This document shows, one piece after another, positions 1-13,646 of a stretch of 64,000 bases of DNA (its first letter is position 1; the number at the start of each line of letters is the position of its first letter). The stretch is taken from NCBI RefSeq assembly GCF_009389715.1, contig NC_052401.1:4685071-4749070 (forward strand), written 5' to 3'. Source of the stretch: Phoenix dactylifera. Its lineage: Eukaryota > Streptophyta > Magnoliopsida > Arecales > Arecaceae. The position numbers were made by a program, and so were the translations under genes. The notes under the pieces were generated by a model. That model saw only the letters and a program-made list of their open reading frames with translations. It did not search any database and had not been told where the DNA came from.

Positions 1-1459
1 TCTTGCCAGCATCTTTAGTATAGACAGATGCTCATATGAATCTTCATCATCTAACAGAACGTTGGCATAGTGTTGATTTCTCGTGCAACAAAGATCTCAT
101 ATTGCTGATGTTGTCTTTCGATTGCATTTATGACTTTCTTTTCTATGGCCATTGCACTAAGTTTTGTATTTATGTATTCAGACTGTTTTTGCTGTAGTTT
201 TTTGAAAACTCTGGTTCTACCCATTTTGGTCTTATGCCACCTATACTCATGCCTTTTCTTAGTGAAGTTAGAACATTGGCCCAACATGTGAGCTGGAACT
301 TAGGCATTTTAGTCTTCTGCCAAATCATGAAAATAGATCTTCTTTTGGGTTCTGTGCAATTATTTGACATTTTCAGATATTCAGAAATTTTTGAGAGGTT
401 CTCTGTTTTTAAAGGATCAACCACATCTTCATTAAGTTGATTAACAAGGATACTTGTTCAAATGCATAATAATTTAGTACAGTGTACTTTTCCATTGACT
501 AAAGCATGAGACTGGCAGAAGGGAAGTGTAAGTAGAAGGGAACTTATGATTAGAAAATGGATTTTTTTTTTAAATGAGATTTGACAAATAGAAATGTAGA
601 ACTTGAAGTAAATGAGGGCATTAGCTTATGTTTGACTGGGTGCAGAGTTGCAGAAATTGAAAACTTAATGTTTTGGCTTGCATTGCAAAACTGTTTCAAA
701 CATATACATGCATACAATCAAAAGCTCAATTGAAATTTTGTGGTTTTTCATTATTATAATGTAAATAATCTTCTGCAAAGTGAGAACTAGAGCATTGGAG
801 ATGGGAGCTAAAGAGACTCCAATTTATTTATGACAAGTACTATTGTTTGCTTTGAGGGCTTTTTAATAAAATTATCATTTATTGTTGTCGAGCACTAGCA
901 TAAAGTGTTATGAAGAAAGATTGAGGGCAGTGCAGTTTTCGCTCCATTGAAACTACTTAAAGATTTCTTTCAAAAGAAATGGATGAAAAGCATATCTTCT
1001 ATTGAGTTTTTCTTTCTAAATGGTTATTATAAAGATTTAAGCATCATGCAATAAGCACAGAGTTGACATTGCACTGCATATATTTATGTGAACATATATC
1101 ATCATCATCATCATCCTCATCATCCCAACCTTTTCCTGTCAGAATATGGGATTGGTTGTAGAGCAGGAAAAGCTGAGAAGGCCCTAGGACGGATTGTGTA
1201 AACTATATGGTAGGCTATCATCTTGACATCAATTTGATGCCAATTCCTCGCCATGGCAGTTTTAGGCAAGAAAGGGCCTTACCTTGAAGTCATTTAAGCA
1301 AGTTGACAGATGGAGATATCTAACTTAGTGGTCACATTTTAAGCTTAAACAACCAAGGAGCAATATTTTTCTGAGTGAACATTTAAGTGCAATATGCCAT
1401 TTGGCCTAATCATGCAGATCCACTAGTTGTGAGTTAATGGCTTATGTTCTTTCCTGCAG
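1..1459 (+). other. Intron sequence upstream of the first visible VHA-H exon
   Basis: No exon of the subunit H gene was found here. The coding part that should precede position 1460 (the N-terminal half of subunit H) lies outside the window, so this stretch is read as intron. It is AT-rich, with a short run of ATC repeats near 1100-1125. Around 1140-1310 there is a less AT-rich block that may be old transposon sequence, but no domain could be read in it. Confidence 0.6.
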
Positions 1460-4400
1460 CTGCTTTATGAAACTTGCCTCTGTATTTGGCTGTTGTCATA
1501 TTATGATGCAGCAGTTGACTACTTGGCCACTACCAGGGTAATGCCAAGACTAGTGGAGGTTGTCAAAGGTTCCACAAAAGAGAAGGTAGGTTTCATCTTA
1601 TATTTTCTGTTTGTGCCGGGTGCTTTTAATTTAACATTACTGCACATTATGATGTGGAATGTATTTGTTGTAGGTTGTGAGGGTTATTGTTTTGACCTTC
1701 CGCAATTTGTTAACAAAGGGGGCGTTTGGGGCTCAAATGATTGATCTCGGATTGCCACAAATTGTCCAGAGCTTAAAAGCACAGGCATGGAGTGATGAGG
1801 TGAGGTTTTGACATCTTTCATTTAAGTTGCAATGTAATATTAGAGGCAGAACATTAGAATTGAAAGTCATATCCAATGGAAATTTGGAAAATTGTCTTGT
1901 ACTATAGAAATATAACTTTCCTAGCTTATCAAAATACTGTGAAATACTAAATTTCATTAATCTCTTGTATATTTATCTTGATAAGGTGTGTCTTTTTCCT
2001 TTTGGTCAACATGCAGTAAACTTGCCATCTAAAAAGCCCAATATGCATTTTTACCGGTGCACTTAATGCAAGTGCTAGGGTTAAATTTCATACGTTACGC
2101 CTATATTATGACTGTATAACCTTAAAGGCATTCCTGTGATTGCCCCTGCTGGCAACTTTGTCATGATCTGGTATTTTGGTATATATAACTACATAAATCT
2201 CTAAGGTCAGAAGGAATATAAGCACTCATATGGTGGTGGATCAGGAAGCTCTATGCTGGATTTACTATGGAAATTGTTATGATTTTTATGGTATGCAAGT
2301 CACAGTGCTTTTTCCAAGAGAGTGCCAGTCAATTCATGGAATCAGCTTTATAAATGTTCTATGCTTCCATTGCAACTAAAGGTAATGTTTTAGGCATCAC
2401 ATGGCTAGTAGTTTTATGAAATTACTGGCACTGTGAATTTTTCCACATCTTAAGCTGCTTTTGTTTTTATTTTATGCTTCTTCTAAGTTCATTTCTGACT
2501 GCAGTCTAAATAAATTGTCACCATAGAAGTTTAATCGCTGTAACTTTTTGTTAGATTTAACTATTAGGGAAAAATTCAATCATATAAAGTCCCCTGTAAA
2601 CTGTTCAGTTTTCCCAGAATTGTAGAAGGTTGAAAGCTTATTCTTTCTACATCTAGTAAGTGTTACAATTATCCTTTTATAATAATTGTTTTTGGACTGT
2701 ATGCAGGATTTGTTGGATGCGTTGAATCAGCTAGAAGCTGGGCTTAAAGATAACATGAAAAGATTAAGTTCATTCGATAAATATAAGCAGGAAGTCCTTC
2801 TGGGTCATCTTGACTGGTCCCCGATGCACAAGGATCCGAATTTCTGGCGTGAAAATATCGCAAACTTTGAAGAAAATGATTTCCAGGTAAGATCTTGCAA
2901 TGTTGCTAATACCTTACCATATGGAAATTTTCTAGTAGGTGTACCATGTAATTCATTATGGTTGACTTACAACTTTTATTTTGGCTTAGTCAACCTGTAC
3001 AATCATTTTCCTATTTTGCTTATGATCCTGTGATTGTCTACACATAGCCATAATTAGCACGGTATTGTATTCATGTCCAAGGAAACTACAAGTTTTTGTT
3101 TGAAGTCCTTTTTTTTTTCTCTTTTGGCAGTAACACTTTCATGTTGGAACTTACAACTACGTTTGGTCATGATACCAATTTGAAATAATCTCTGATGGAA
3201 AACATTATTGAAACTATGGCTTCGAGTGCTAAATCATACCCTGCATATCATAACATACCAGTAGGGAAATGGTACCTAGTATATCCTTGTGCTAAATGTC
3301 GTTATCCAGAACTATATCATATTATCATTGTGTAGTTGGGTACCAGTAAGGTGAAGCTGGTACTTGAAACCTTGATCAGAACTACACAAATCTAGGCCTT
3401 TTTGATATCACCACAGTTTTCGTTTTTCAGTTTTTAAAAACTAAAACATGAACACCAAGACAAAAAAAACCCTCTTTGGTAGAGTAGTTTTCCTTTTTTG
3501 TTTTTTGGTTTTTCAAAAACTCTAGTCTTTTTTTTTTTGCTCCCCACTACCTCTCTTGCCACCACGGTTGCTGCCACCGCCACCGCTTCTTCCACCACTA
3601 CCACTGTCAAATTTATATTTATGTTTCTAAAAACAATCGACTATATGAAACATATTTATGTTTTTGAAAATTCAGAAAAAAACAAAAACAAAGTTTCAGT
3701 TTCAGGTTTTAGAAACAGAAAATTAGTAATGATTCCAAACACATCCCTAATTAGTTTTGCTTGTTCAGTCCCAATCATATCTTTGTTTTGCCTACATGTT
3801 TGGAAAACTAGAACTGCTTTTCCTTTAAGCTTTAATATTCAGTAGTTAAGTACTTACTTCTAAGCAACATACTACACCTTATGAGTTGTACTTAGAAGTT
3901 GAAATGCTCAAGATAATTGTAGTGATGCAGAAGGTTATTTTTCCTTTTCGTAATTAATTATTATCCTGTACGTAATTTGCACATAATTTAATAATAAAGA
4001 AAAAAAAGCAATGGAGGCATATTAGGTAAGAGTAGCAAAGGAAGGGGTAAGTAAAAACATAGTTATTGCAAGAGTCCTCATTATGATATGACCTTTTTTC
4101 TTACTTTCTCTCTTAATTGTTATTTAGATTCTTAAAAGCTTTACTCTTGGAATCCGGCTTTGCATGGCCAACTCCAAGAATTTCCGTTATCTATATAGTA
4201 TTGATATAGTAGATTGTTTGTTACTTGTACATATGCAACGCTGGATGGAAGTTGGCCAAGTATTTACAGTTTTACACGATAGCAAAATAAACTTCATGTG
4301 TATGCTAGATCACAAAAAAGAAAAAAAGAAATAAAAATTCTATCTCTTATTTGTCATCTAGAATCTCAGTATCATTTATACTTGATGCACATCTCAACTA

Positions 4401-7012
4401 TGTCTTGAGTTTTGATTGTCCTATTTTTTCTTTTTTCTTTTCTTCATCGCAATAATCCATCATAGGCTCCTTTTACATTCTCCATGGAGTGTTATTTCTA
4501 ATTTATTTATTTATTTTGTTATTATTATTTTAATTACAGCCATCTATTAAATACTCTTGTTTCATATCTTTATATACATATCTATGCTGAAGCTGCTAGA
4601 ATTTTTATAATAAAGAAAACAACAAGAACAACCTGTATGATCCAAACAGCAGTCGCAAACGAAGACCAGCATAATGTCTCACACCAACCCCCAAGTCAGC
4701 CTCACGTCCAGCAGGGGCGATGGCTTGGAACTTCAGATCCTCGTCATTTCAATGTCCATGTGGCTCCTCCTAATAGAGTCATACCCACAGCACATATTCC
4801 ATGCCTGTTCCCAATCAGCAACCATTGATTGATGAGTGCCCACCCTAATCCGAGAAACTATTTGAGTGGATGCTTATCTGGCGTCATCAGAACTTGGATT
4901 AATTAAAAATTATCTCAGCCTTTTGGGCGACGCGGCTTCCTCATATAAAAACTGTGAAGGAGCTTGACAATCTCGGCTTAATCTCCCTATCTGTTTCTGG
5001 CCACCTAAAGTTTAAGACCATGGCTTCTTTTGCTTCAATACATTTGCTACTATTCTCTTTCCTTCTGAAATGCAAAATATAAACACGGTATTTGAATAGT
5101 TAGGAGAAAATTAAGTTAAATGTATTGATTTTATTACCACTAATATCTGCATTGATTATATTAGTACTAATATCTGAATCCATTGTAGATGGATTAGATA
5201 TAAATACATTTGTAAGTTATAAAGATAGCTTTCATGTGCATGTATAGCTATGGATAGCTGTACATTTTCTTTTTTGAGTTAATTATAAGTAAAAACTGAA
5301 GTTATTTATCAATTTGTATCAGATGTATTAAAAATTTTCATTTATATTAAAGAGTGGGCAAGACCAAAATCAAAGACAGTTAAAACTAAATCTATTTGCT
5401 TTTAGGAGTACTATGGATTTGCAAAAGACATGATTTTTATGATGACTGTAATGGTTATAGTAATCTATGCATAAAATGATATTACTCAAAAATCATATGT
5501 GAAACTCTCTGTTTGGTTACACACACATGTGCACTCACGCACACACATATATATATGGATATATGGAGAGAGAGAGGGAGACATAGACACACACACATAT
5601 GTGTGTGTGTGTGTGTAGAGAGAGGGAGGTCAACTAGGATCTGGTCGAGTATTTTACATACACACATATAGAGAGAGACACACACACAAGCGCATATATA
5701 TATATAGAGAGAGAGAGAGGTAGAGTAGGATCCGGTCGAGTATTTTCAGCACTTGAGGCATAGAATAGGGTCTTAGAACCATGTGATTTTTGTGTGTTTC
5801 CATTTATAGATAGTAGAGTCACATCTAATGGTTCAAATCATCGATGTGGGACTCCCCTTGTCCAATCTAGACCTGACCAGATCTGAGTAAAGATCCACTC
5901 AACTGGATTTTTCTCTCTCTCTATCTATCTATTTATCTATCTATCTATATATATATATATATAAACTTGGTTCAGGGAAAAAAATATGTAGTATGCTATT
6001 ATCAACCAAGTGTGATCTCTTCTTGCTTTCATAAGGGAAAAAATGGTGTTTCTTTGAGGAAACAGTCCATAAGGTTTTCACACCAAATGCTTAAAGCAAT
6101 GAAAGAAGCCCTGATTCAGATCCCATCTTTAATTTAATAGTCAACTTTTGCCCCTGTTAATTTTATACTCTGCCCTTGATCTCCAATATATCATGAGATT
6201 GCTAACTTCCAGAGAGATTAATTGATCAACATGTTGAGTGCTTAATGCAGTGATATCTCGATATCTAAGCACTCCCAACCCTGACTTCCTTACCCCTCAC
6301 CTGGCTTGGAGAGGCCGGTCCTAAACTTTTACAACTTTTGTGAAAATAAAAGGCTTCAGTTGCTTAATGTAGTGATATCGATAGCTGATAGCCTCTTATG
6401 TTGGTCTGGAAAATTCTGTCCACAAAGGCTTCAATTGCGAACTTTACATTTCTACTTGTTAATAGTTTGAAGAAATGATTCTTTTGTAAGCATGGTCAGT
6501 TTATGTATATTATTTTTATTTTCTTAACTAAAGTTGTTGGAGCTAACAAAGAATTGAACCTTGCTGGTTGTAGAATGATTTAAAGCTTGCACTAACAGCT
6601 CAATAGAATCAATGTTGGCTGAATCTGTCATTTCATCTGGTTGAAATATCTAGATACATCACGCTTTCTTGATGCATTTTGCCCCTTTATACCTACTATT
6701 GTTTTAGTTATAAGGCTTGTCTTCCTGTTGAATATGTGACTGAGACAAAATATTCTGTTGCAGATCCTGCGTGTCCTCATAACAATCCTCGATACATCAA
6801 ATGATCCAACAGCACTTGCTGTTGCTTGTTATGATTTGTCTCAATTCATTCAGCATCACCCTGGTGGGAGGATTGTTGTTTCGGATATGAAGGCTAAGGA
6901 GAGGGTGATGAAACTCATGAATCATGAAAATGCTGAGGTGACAAAGAATGCCCTTCTCTGTGTCCAGAGGCTTTTCCTTGGCGCCAAATATGCTAGTTTT
7001 TTGCAGTTTTAA
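1460..7012 (+). CDS. VHA-H: V-type proton ATPase subunit H, C-terminal half (last four exons)
   Basis: Subunit H is part of the peripheral V1 sector of the vacuolar H+-ATPase. It couples V1 to Vo and silences ATP hydrolysis when V1 is free. Four exons read in one frame: 1460-1585, 1674-1799, 2707-2886 and 6764-7012. All boundaries are GT-AG and all junctions are phase 0. They give about 226 residues, against roughly 440-450 for the plant protein, so the N-terminal half is off the left edge. Family-typical segments are [47 protein letters not shown] and [18 protein letters not shown], followed by [11 protein letters not shown]-like residues just before the TAA. This matches the armadillo/HEAT-like C-terminal domain. 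The last intron is unusually long (2887-6763) and holds microsatellites and a promoter-like remnant. The polyadenylation signal AATAAA at 7242 is a candidate 3' end. Confidence 0.95.
3470..3750. repeat. Possible fold-back element with a CCA-rich loop
   Basis: Within the last VHA-H intron, T-rich then A-rich arms (around 3498-3525 and 3660-3690, GTTTTT...AAAAAC type) flank a short block rich in CCA/CCG triplets at about 3541-3605. The ends carry TTTGG-type sequence in opposite orientation, as in plant MITEs. The terminal match is weak and no target duplication was found, so this is tentative. Confidence 0.35.
4944..5082 (+). pseudogene. Promoter-like remnant with TATA box and signal-peptide-like mini-ORF
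   Basis: Inside the last VHA-H intron a TATAAAA box at 4944 is followed 76 bases later by an ATG at 5020 in good plant context (ACCATGGCT). The frame encodes 20 residues, [20 protein letters not shown], which look like a plant secretory signal peptide, and then stops at 5080-5082. No downstream exon could be recognised. The likely reading is the captured 5' end of a secreted-protein gene or a decayed nested gene. The peptide could also be chance. Confidence 0.35.
5519..5965. repeat. Compound microsatellite cluster (CA, TA, GA, TATC)
   Basis: Blocks of CA/GT, TA, GA and TATC repeats occur at 5519-5625, 5657-5720 and 5911-5963. The unit GGTCGAGTATTTT, preceded by AGGATC-type sequence, appears twice (about 5635-5654 and 5727-5746), each time after a GA-rich run. 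This suggests a local duplication of about 92 bases. No coding content. Confidence 0.75.
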
Positions 7013-8600
7013 GTCCATATGGTATGCCTTTGGGGACTCTGGCTTGGGCGTGAATTCATGCTATCACAACTAAATTGTAGACTGAGTTCATGAAGCCTTG
7101 GGCATTCTGTTGGGAATTGCAAAGTAATCTGAAATACTCTGGAAGAAATGAAAGAAAAGGACGAGTATTATTATCCCTTGAGGCACTTTGTTTAGGCCAA
7201 TCGCATATTCTGTGCGTTTATTATTATTTCTCTTTCCTTGTAATAAATTTTACTGTTTGTCTTAAATTCTTCTCAAATATTATTTAGTCATGTTGCCTGC
7301 TTTGGGCAACATTTGGCTGTAGAACCTGAAATGCTTTCATTTTCAGCCGTTACTTCTGAATACAGTTCTGTTGTTTGTTCTCGGTGCTCGGAATTTACAC
7401 TTGCTTTTACCTGGACTGTCTGAAAATGGTGAGTTTGACGGCAAGTCCTTAGGTTGGTCTCATCGCATACTCACCAAAGGCTAGATGATTAGCCAGTTGC
7501 ATCTTTGATTCTTTATACTCTATTGGTATGGTCAGGTGGCTAATGCTGCTACCCATGACCCGGTATTTGTGGTGCTTGAAAGGGCCATTTTACTATTCTG
7601 GCATTGGCAAGCTGTGAAATTATGCTTTATGTGATGGTTGCCTGACCTGGCCGTAAGGGGAGATTGCGACTGAAGAATTTTTCAAGGCAAGCCTGGATTG
7701 TGGTCAGGGATTTAGTAGTGATGCGGTCGGAACAGTTTCCGGCTTGTATCGGACCTGATGCAGCTATGGTTAATGCAAAATAGAACACATCCTTCTGAAC
7801 TAAATATGGATTGCTCAAAATCTAACAAATTGAAGTATTTTCTGCTCTCACCCCAGCAGCATTTTATCTTTTGCTTGAAGAGCTGTTGACAGTACTAGAT
7901 TCCAATCTCATGGAATGTGGCAATTTGTGAACGTTTTTGCGTGCTCTACCATCAAAGAGGGATGCTGCCGTTCTGAGTCTTTCAAGTTAGGCTGATGCAT
8001 TAAAGATTTCAAAAATGTTGATCTCGCTAATCCCCTCCTGCCAATATCTTAAGGTAATTGGTGCATTTTAGCATTACGTGAGATTTTCCAATTTGTGATG
8101 TTGGCTTCTTAGTTTTCTTGTCACACTTGGTCAAAAGAGACATCTATGATATGTTTTTGATGGCAATGTCATCCAAAACTTTTAACATATTTCACAGACC
8201 GCGTCCAGATTGCAGTTATTTGGTGGTAAAATTACAGCTGGTATAAAGATTTCTATTAAATATAAGTTAAGAATGTTAAATAACATCCATCCAATTGTAC
8301 AAAGGCCATCACAAGAGATGGCTATTAGATAATAGCTATAATCTAAATTCTCGTTATTGATATATATCTCAACAGGAGACCTCGAGAACTGTCATGACAG
8401 CCTTTATTTTGAGCTTTGTTGCCTAATCGCTTGCAAGCCGGTTGCTCTAATCGGATGACATAGATTAATCAGGCCTAATTTATCAGCAAAAATTGGATAT
8501 GATTCTTAAGAGATCAAGACATGTAATCTAACTTTTTCCGGGTTCTGGTGTTCGAGCTGAAAAGCCACTACAGGACTTCTATTTGTTGGCGAAATGCCAG
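7013..8600. other. VHA-H 3' untranslated region and intergenic DNA
   Basis: The first 230-400 bases are probably VHA-H 3' UTR, with AATAAA at 7242. The rest has no recognisable exon, RNA gene or repeat with clear boundaries. Confidence 0.5.
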
Positions 8601-9745
8601 TATTATGGAACCGTTTTCTGCAGCTGAAATGGAGAAATACCTGTTACACAGTATAATTCTTTGAAGAAAGTGTCATCAAATATAAATCTTTTTACCGCCA
8701 ATAAGTCATCAATATAATTTTGAAGAAAGTGCCCATCCATATTACATGAATCAAATAAACAATGCACCATAGCCGCCCTTCAAAAGCTACGGAGTCGAGA
8801 GCATATTTATGGAACAGATTTGATGTTAAACAGCATTCCCATATAAACAGCATTGAACAACACAATTATTTACAGAAGATGTCTAATTGAACCATTTAGC
8901 TGCACCATGCAAGCCTAACAACAATTCCCACCAAGTATCACTAAACCGCATTTTGAGAACTATGATACAAATACACCAGAAACACCCTTTCCAAGAAAAC
9001 ATAAAAAAGGCTAATGCTAACTAGACCTGGACGTAGTTGCCAACAAATTTCCAACCAAAGAAAATCCAGGAAAACTTTCATTTCAGATTGTAGAAGTCAG
9101 GATGTTCTTCCCATGTGGGGCTAATTGCAAATAGTGTAAATCTGGAAAGATCCGCATCTTGGTCAGATATCTTACTGCAAAAGCTATTGTGTCAGGCTTC
9201 TGAAAAAGAGCCATACTGGCAGGTGATTAGACTCCAGACCTATCAGAATCAAAGTTGTGAATTGGGAGAGGACCTTTAGATCATGCTTTAACATTGAAAC
9301 CCTGATGTTCCTCAGTAATTATTGCAAGATTTTTTCTTTCTCTCACGCTCTTACTTTCAACTGCTTCTGTACCACCTGCCATTCACAAATAAGTTCAAGT
9401 TAAATTATAATATGTAATTAATGTAGGATATGTTATAGTTAATCAACACTAGAATTGTATAACTAGAAGTCATACGATTAATGCATTTCCAACATTCTTT
9501 ATACAAGATTTTGCAACATATATTCAGCAATTTTGTTATTTGGGCAAGAATTAGGCTAAAAAAAATTGCATAACATTTTATAACATTGGTCACCTCAGCA
9601 ATCTTGTTATTTTTTGCAAGAACTACGCTAAAACTGCCATAACATTTTATAACATTGGTCGACACTACTGAAATTTCAAACTTCAGAAAGGGGAAGGCAG
9701 TAGCAGGATTACCTAGGGCCATGTTTCTGCATTTTGATGCCTCTG
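8601..9745 (-). other. Probable 3' UTR of the FRS gene, with an intron
   Basis: Downstream of the FRS stop codon the minus strand shows a good donor (CCTAG followed by GTAATCC) at about 9714 and a possible acceptor (ATGGCAG) at about 9379. This suggests a 3' UTR intron with a noncoding last exon running to an unknown end near 8.6-9.1 kb. No other gene was seen. Confidence 0.4.
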
Positions 9746-12700
9746 CTAACCAGCTGCCGGGGCTGCGGGGGCAGGAGGTTCTTTGGGTTCCTGAGTAGCT
9801 TCCACAGGCTTGTGGCCACGATATATCTTCCGTTTTCTTGTTGGTTGTCCTGCACTTGGACCAGGAGATTCCTTTGGTTTCTGAGCTGCCTGCACATAGA
9901 CAAACTATTTTATTAGACAGGCACATTAAGTGGAAGATTTCCTACCGATCAGAGTGACAGCAGAGCACTAAAATTCAAACCTGGAACATTTGCTGATAAA
10001 TCCATGGCATCATTGGTCCATTTCCAAATGTCTGTGGGTCAAACCCACCCTGTAACATAAAATTGCCTCATAAGAGTCCGTTGACAAAGTAACTATGTTT
10101 GCTCCACACTAATGTTAAAAAAGAGCAAATGGTCCATGGGTCTGACATTTTTCTCTACGGGCTCTGCCAGTCATTCCAAGACTGCTCTGTATTGATGGCT
10201 TTTTTTCTTGTTAATATAAGAAAAAGCATGTCCACTTTCATGACTAATCATTTCATGATTGTCTTTCACTAGTGTTAACTACTTCTCTTAACTAAACTAT
10301 CTTAAGAAGCAATGTTCATTCTGTTCCTTATTATATGCTTTTCACAATCGACTGTCCGTGCAGCATTAGACCTCAACATTTCAATCCAAGATCCAGACCA
10401 GAATAGGCAGCGCTAGCTCTGTTGGGGGATAAAGCTTGATGACTATGGTTATGATGCACTGCGCGTGCATGAGACTAGTTTAGAAGAAAAGCATTCAAAA
10501 GATATATCACAATCATATTCGATATCTAATGATGCCAAATGATATCCATTTCATTCTTTCCAGTAATAATGGTTATGGTGCACTATGTCTACATGTGCCT
10601 ACCCAAAATAAATAAATAAATAAATAATATCACAAAAATATTTGATATTAAATGATTCAAGATGCAGGCGGTTCATTTCCAATGTATCACCAATTAATAA
10701 GCTAAATGGATGAACAAAGGCCTACTGCATGGTTCATGTATTATGCAAATAAAATTTGCAAACCTCAAAATAAAATGGCAAAAAGAAAAGAAGTAAAAAA
10801 TATATAGATAACATATGTTTAGAAGGTCACAAACCGGAAACATATAAACAATGCTTGGACGCATTGCCGCTTGATGGCCGATATATTGAGAGTGATTCAT
10901 TGGTATACCAAACTGGCTACCAGGTGGAAAGACCTGCGGATTCCCTCCTTCCTACAAGAAATAAGCAATACCAAACAAATGAATACACACAAATACTGGT
11001 GTACAACTATGATATGTTAAGAGAATATATATTGACCCCCCCAAAAAAAATGGATTCATGATTGATTGCATCCCGACATGGGTGTGAAGATATGGTGCAG
11101 TTGGCGCATTTTGAAGCTCATAGCTTTAATTACCAACCTTCAATGTTCCAAGAGAAGCCTGCTCATAGGAAAGTTATTTTAGCAATAATACAAATGCAAC
11201 ACATTGAAAACTATCACACTCCATTTGTGATTTAATGATTACCGATGCCTGAGACTCTTTTGCTTGTGGTGGCCGACCTCGCCGCCGCACTTCATTTCCT
11301 TTTTCAGAAGCTATGATGTTTCCTACATTTTGATTAATGTTTCGATTTAGTTTATTTGTTTTAGGATTGCGAGGCTTAATCTTAGGTTGTGTATCATCAT
11401 GTGTGCTGTCGCTTAGAAGAAACTTCTCCATCTCCCTTATCAACTTCAAAGCAAGTTGGTATTTATCTGATAAAACTCCAACTTCAACCAGTTGAAGGCA
11501 TCGCATTGATAAATAATCATAACGATCCACTCGGTTATTAGCAACCACATCATTTGAAGAACGGGCCATAACATGCAACCGCTTGAAGTCCTTTTTCCAC
11601 CGATCAAGAATATACTTGGATGGAATTTCATGCACTTGTTGCAGCTTAAACACAGATAAAGCATGCCTACACAGTATTCCTCTAAATTGAAATGAACCGC
11701 AAATGCACTGAACTTCCTTTTGTTCTGCATTGAACAGAACTCCATGGTTCCTATTCATTGTCCTCTTGCCATCATCAAGAAAAATACATTCCTTGACATC
11801 AAAAGTAGAGACTGGCCCATCAGACTTAACTAATGATGCATGACAATACATTATGGCCTCGATCTCATCTTGGAACTTTTTAAACATGTTAAGAGTGTAT
11901 ACTTTTGACAGCTGCTCTTCCATGTAAAACTTTGATACTGAGGGACGTCTTTTATGGAATGTCTCAAAATCTGCTTGGGCTTCCTTTTCATATTTACTCT
12001 GCAAAGCCATCTCATATTTACAAAGAAACTGCTTCAAAGAAGTTTTGGAATCTATATACCCATCAAAAAAGGCAGTCATAGTCTCATTACGTAGGGTAGT
12101 GGACATTCCTGCCCAAAATGTGTCTTTAAGATAAACAGGGGCCCAAGCATGCCGACATTCATAAAGCGATCCTAGCCACTCATTTCCTTGAATTCCATAA
12201 ATCTCCATCATCCTCCTCCAATCCTCTTCAAACTCATCGACTCTCAAGGAGTCATACACAGCCTTTTGCATTGCCTTGTTAATTGCTCTATACTCAGCCA
12301 GACCCCCTAATTTCTCTGGAACCCTTTTCATTATCTGCCACAAGCATAGGCGGTGACGAATTCCTGGAAGCACCTCGGCAACTGCACTCTGAATGCCCTT
12401 ACAATGGTCACTGATCAGGGCCTTGGGAAGATGCCCTGACATACATGCTAACCATGCCTTAAGCAACCATACATAGGTCTCTGTCGTCTCATCCGCGAGA
12501 AAACTACAGCCCAATAACACCAGTTGACCATGATGGTTCACCCCCACAAAAGTCGCAAGAGGCATGTCATATTTATTTGTAACATAGGTTGTATCAAGAG
12601 CAACAACATCATTGTAATACTGATATGCTGCCCTCGACCTGGCATCGGCCCAGAACACATTCCTGACACAGCCTTCCTCATCCAAATCAATGACGCTAAA

Positions 12701-13366
12701 GAAATTTGAGTTCTTAGCTTGCATCCGAGTAAAGAACAGGCGGAGAGCTTCAGCATCCCCTTCCCCAAGCCTCAACCTACCCCTTTCAACAAAACTCCTA
12801 TGTCCACTTTCACTAAAGAGTAGCTCTTCAAGCGCACCTAATCTATCAACAGGAACTTGAGGCAGTTCCTCTGGCTGCACCAGTACACCATCATCATTCA
12901 TCTGTTCAGCGCCTCGCTTCTTAGCTGCGCCAAGCTGCTTATAGCAGCTCAAGAAACGGGCCATCGATGGGCTGACAGGATGGTTGTGATCAAGGTTGGC
13001 CAACTCCAAATGCAGCATCCCATCACCCCATAACTTCACCCGAATCCTCGCCGGGCAGTTTGTGGTCGCCGAAGTCCTCTTCCTAAACTTTGGCTCCGGC
13101 CGTTTCCGACCTCCTTTGCAGCACATCAGTTCTAGATACAAACACTGGCCTTCCTTGGTGAAGGAAGATCTTCTCACGGAGACACCAAATCCCACCCGGC
13201 GAGCATATCTCTTGTAGAATTTGGAGGCTTCTTGATGTGTTTTGAACACCATGCCCACCTCCGGGACTCCATCATAGCCACCGTCCGTGGCGTTATCCCC
13301 ATCCAACTCATCATCCTCCATTCCTTCAGCATTAGCAACTCCACCCACGGCACCATGCCCCGCCAT
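9746..13366 (-). CDS. FAR1-related sequence (FRS) protein, transposase-derived regulator
   Basis: Five coding exons: 13366-11243, 11158-11138 (21 bases), 10951-10835, 10049-9981 and 9889-9746. All are GT-AG and in phase 0, giving 824 residues. Order: acidic N-terminus; FAR1 DNA-binding domain about residues 48-130 (zinc ligands C82/C83, C104, H127, H129); MULE transposase domain about 225-345, with Asp258 in ALDTTY and Asp320 in ISDHCK; SWIM zinc finger (C554, C556, C566, H568); AT-hook-like RRRGRPP at 694-700; and a Pro/Gln tail ending with a basic TRKRKIYRGHKP stretch likely to act as a nuclear signal. The family (FHY3/FAR1) comprises domesticated Mutator-like transposases acting as nuclear transcription regulators, best known in phytochrome A signalling. 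FRS6/FRS8-type is possible, but I cannot assign the ortholog. A leader intron (13646 down to 13370) precedes the ATG. Confidence 0.92.
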
Positions 13367-13646
13367 GTCCTAATCCAACGACACAGAATACATAAAAAAC
13401 CAAAGAAAGTGGATCAAAATCGCAACTTTTTAGACAGAAAACGCAAATTTCTTCAAAAGACTCAATCTTTGAGCTATCTGATGGAAATCGGGAAGGAAAC
13501 ACGTAAAACCTTAAAATCTAAAACACGAAACTGCAAGTTTTAGCAAAGGAAGCTAGGAGACAAAGTAGTACAATAAAATCCGCGGGACGGAACGACAGAA
13601 TGGAATCAGAGGAGGTTTTTAGGGGAGGGGGAGGGGAATATCGGAC

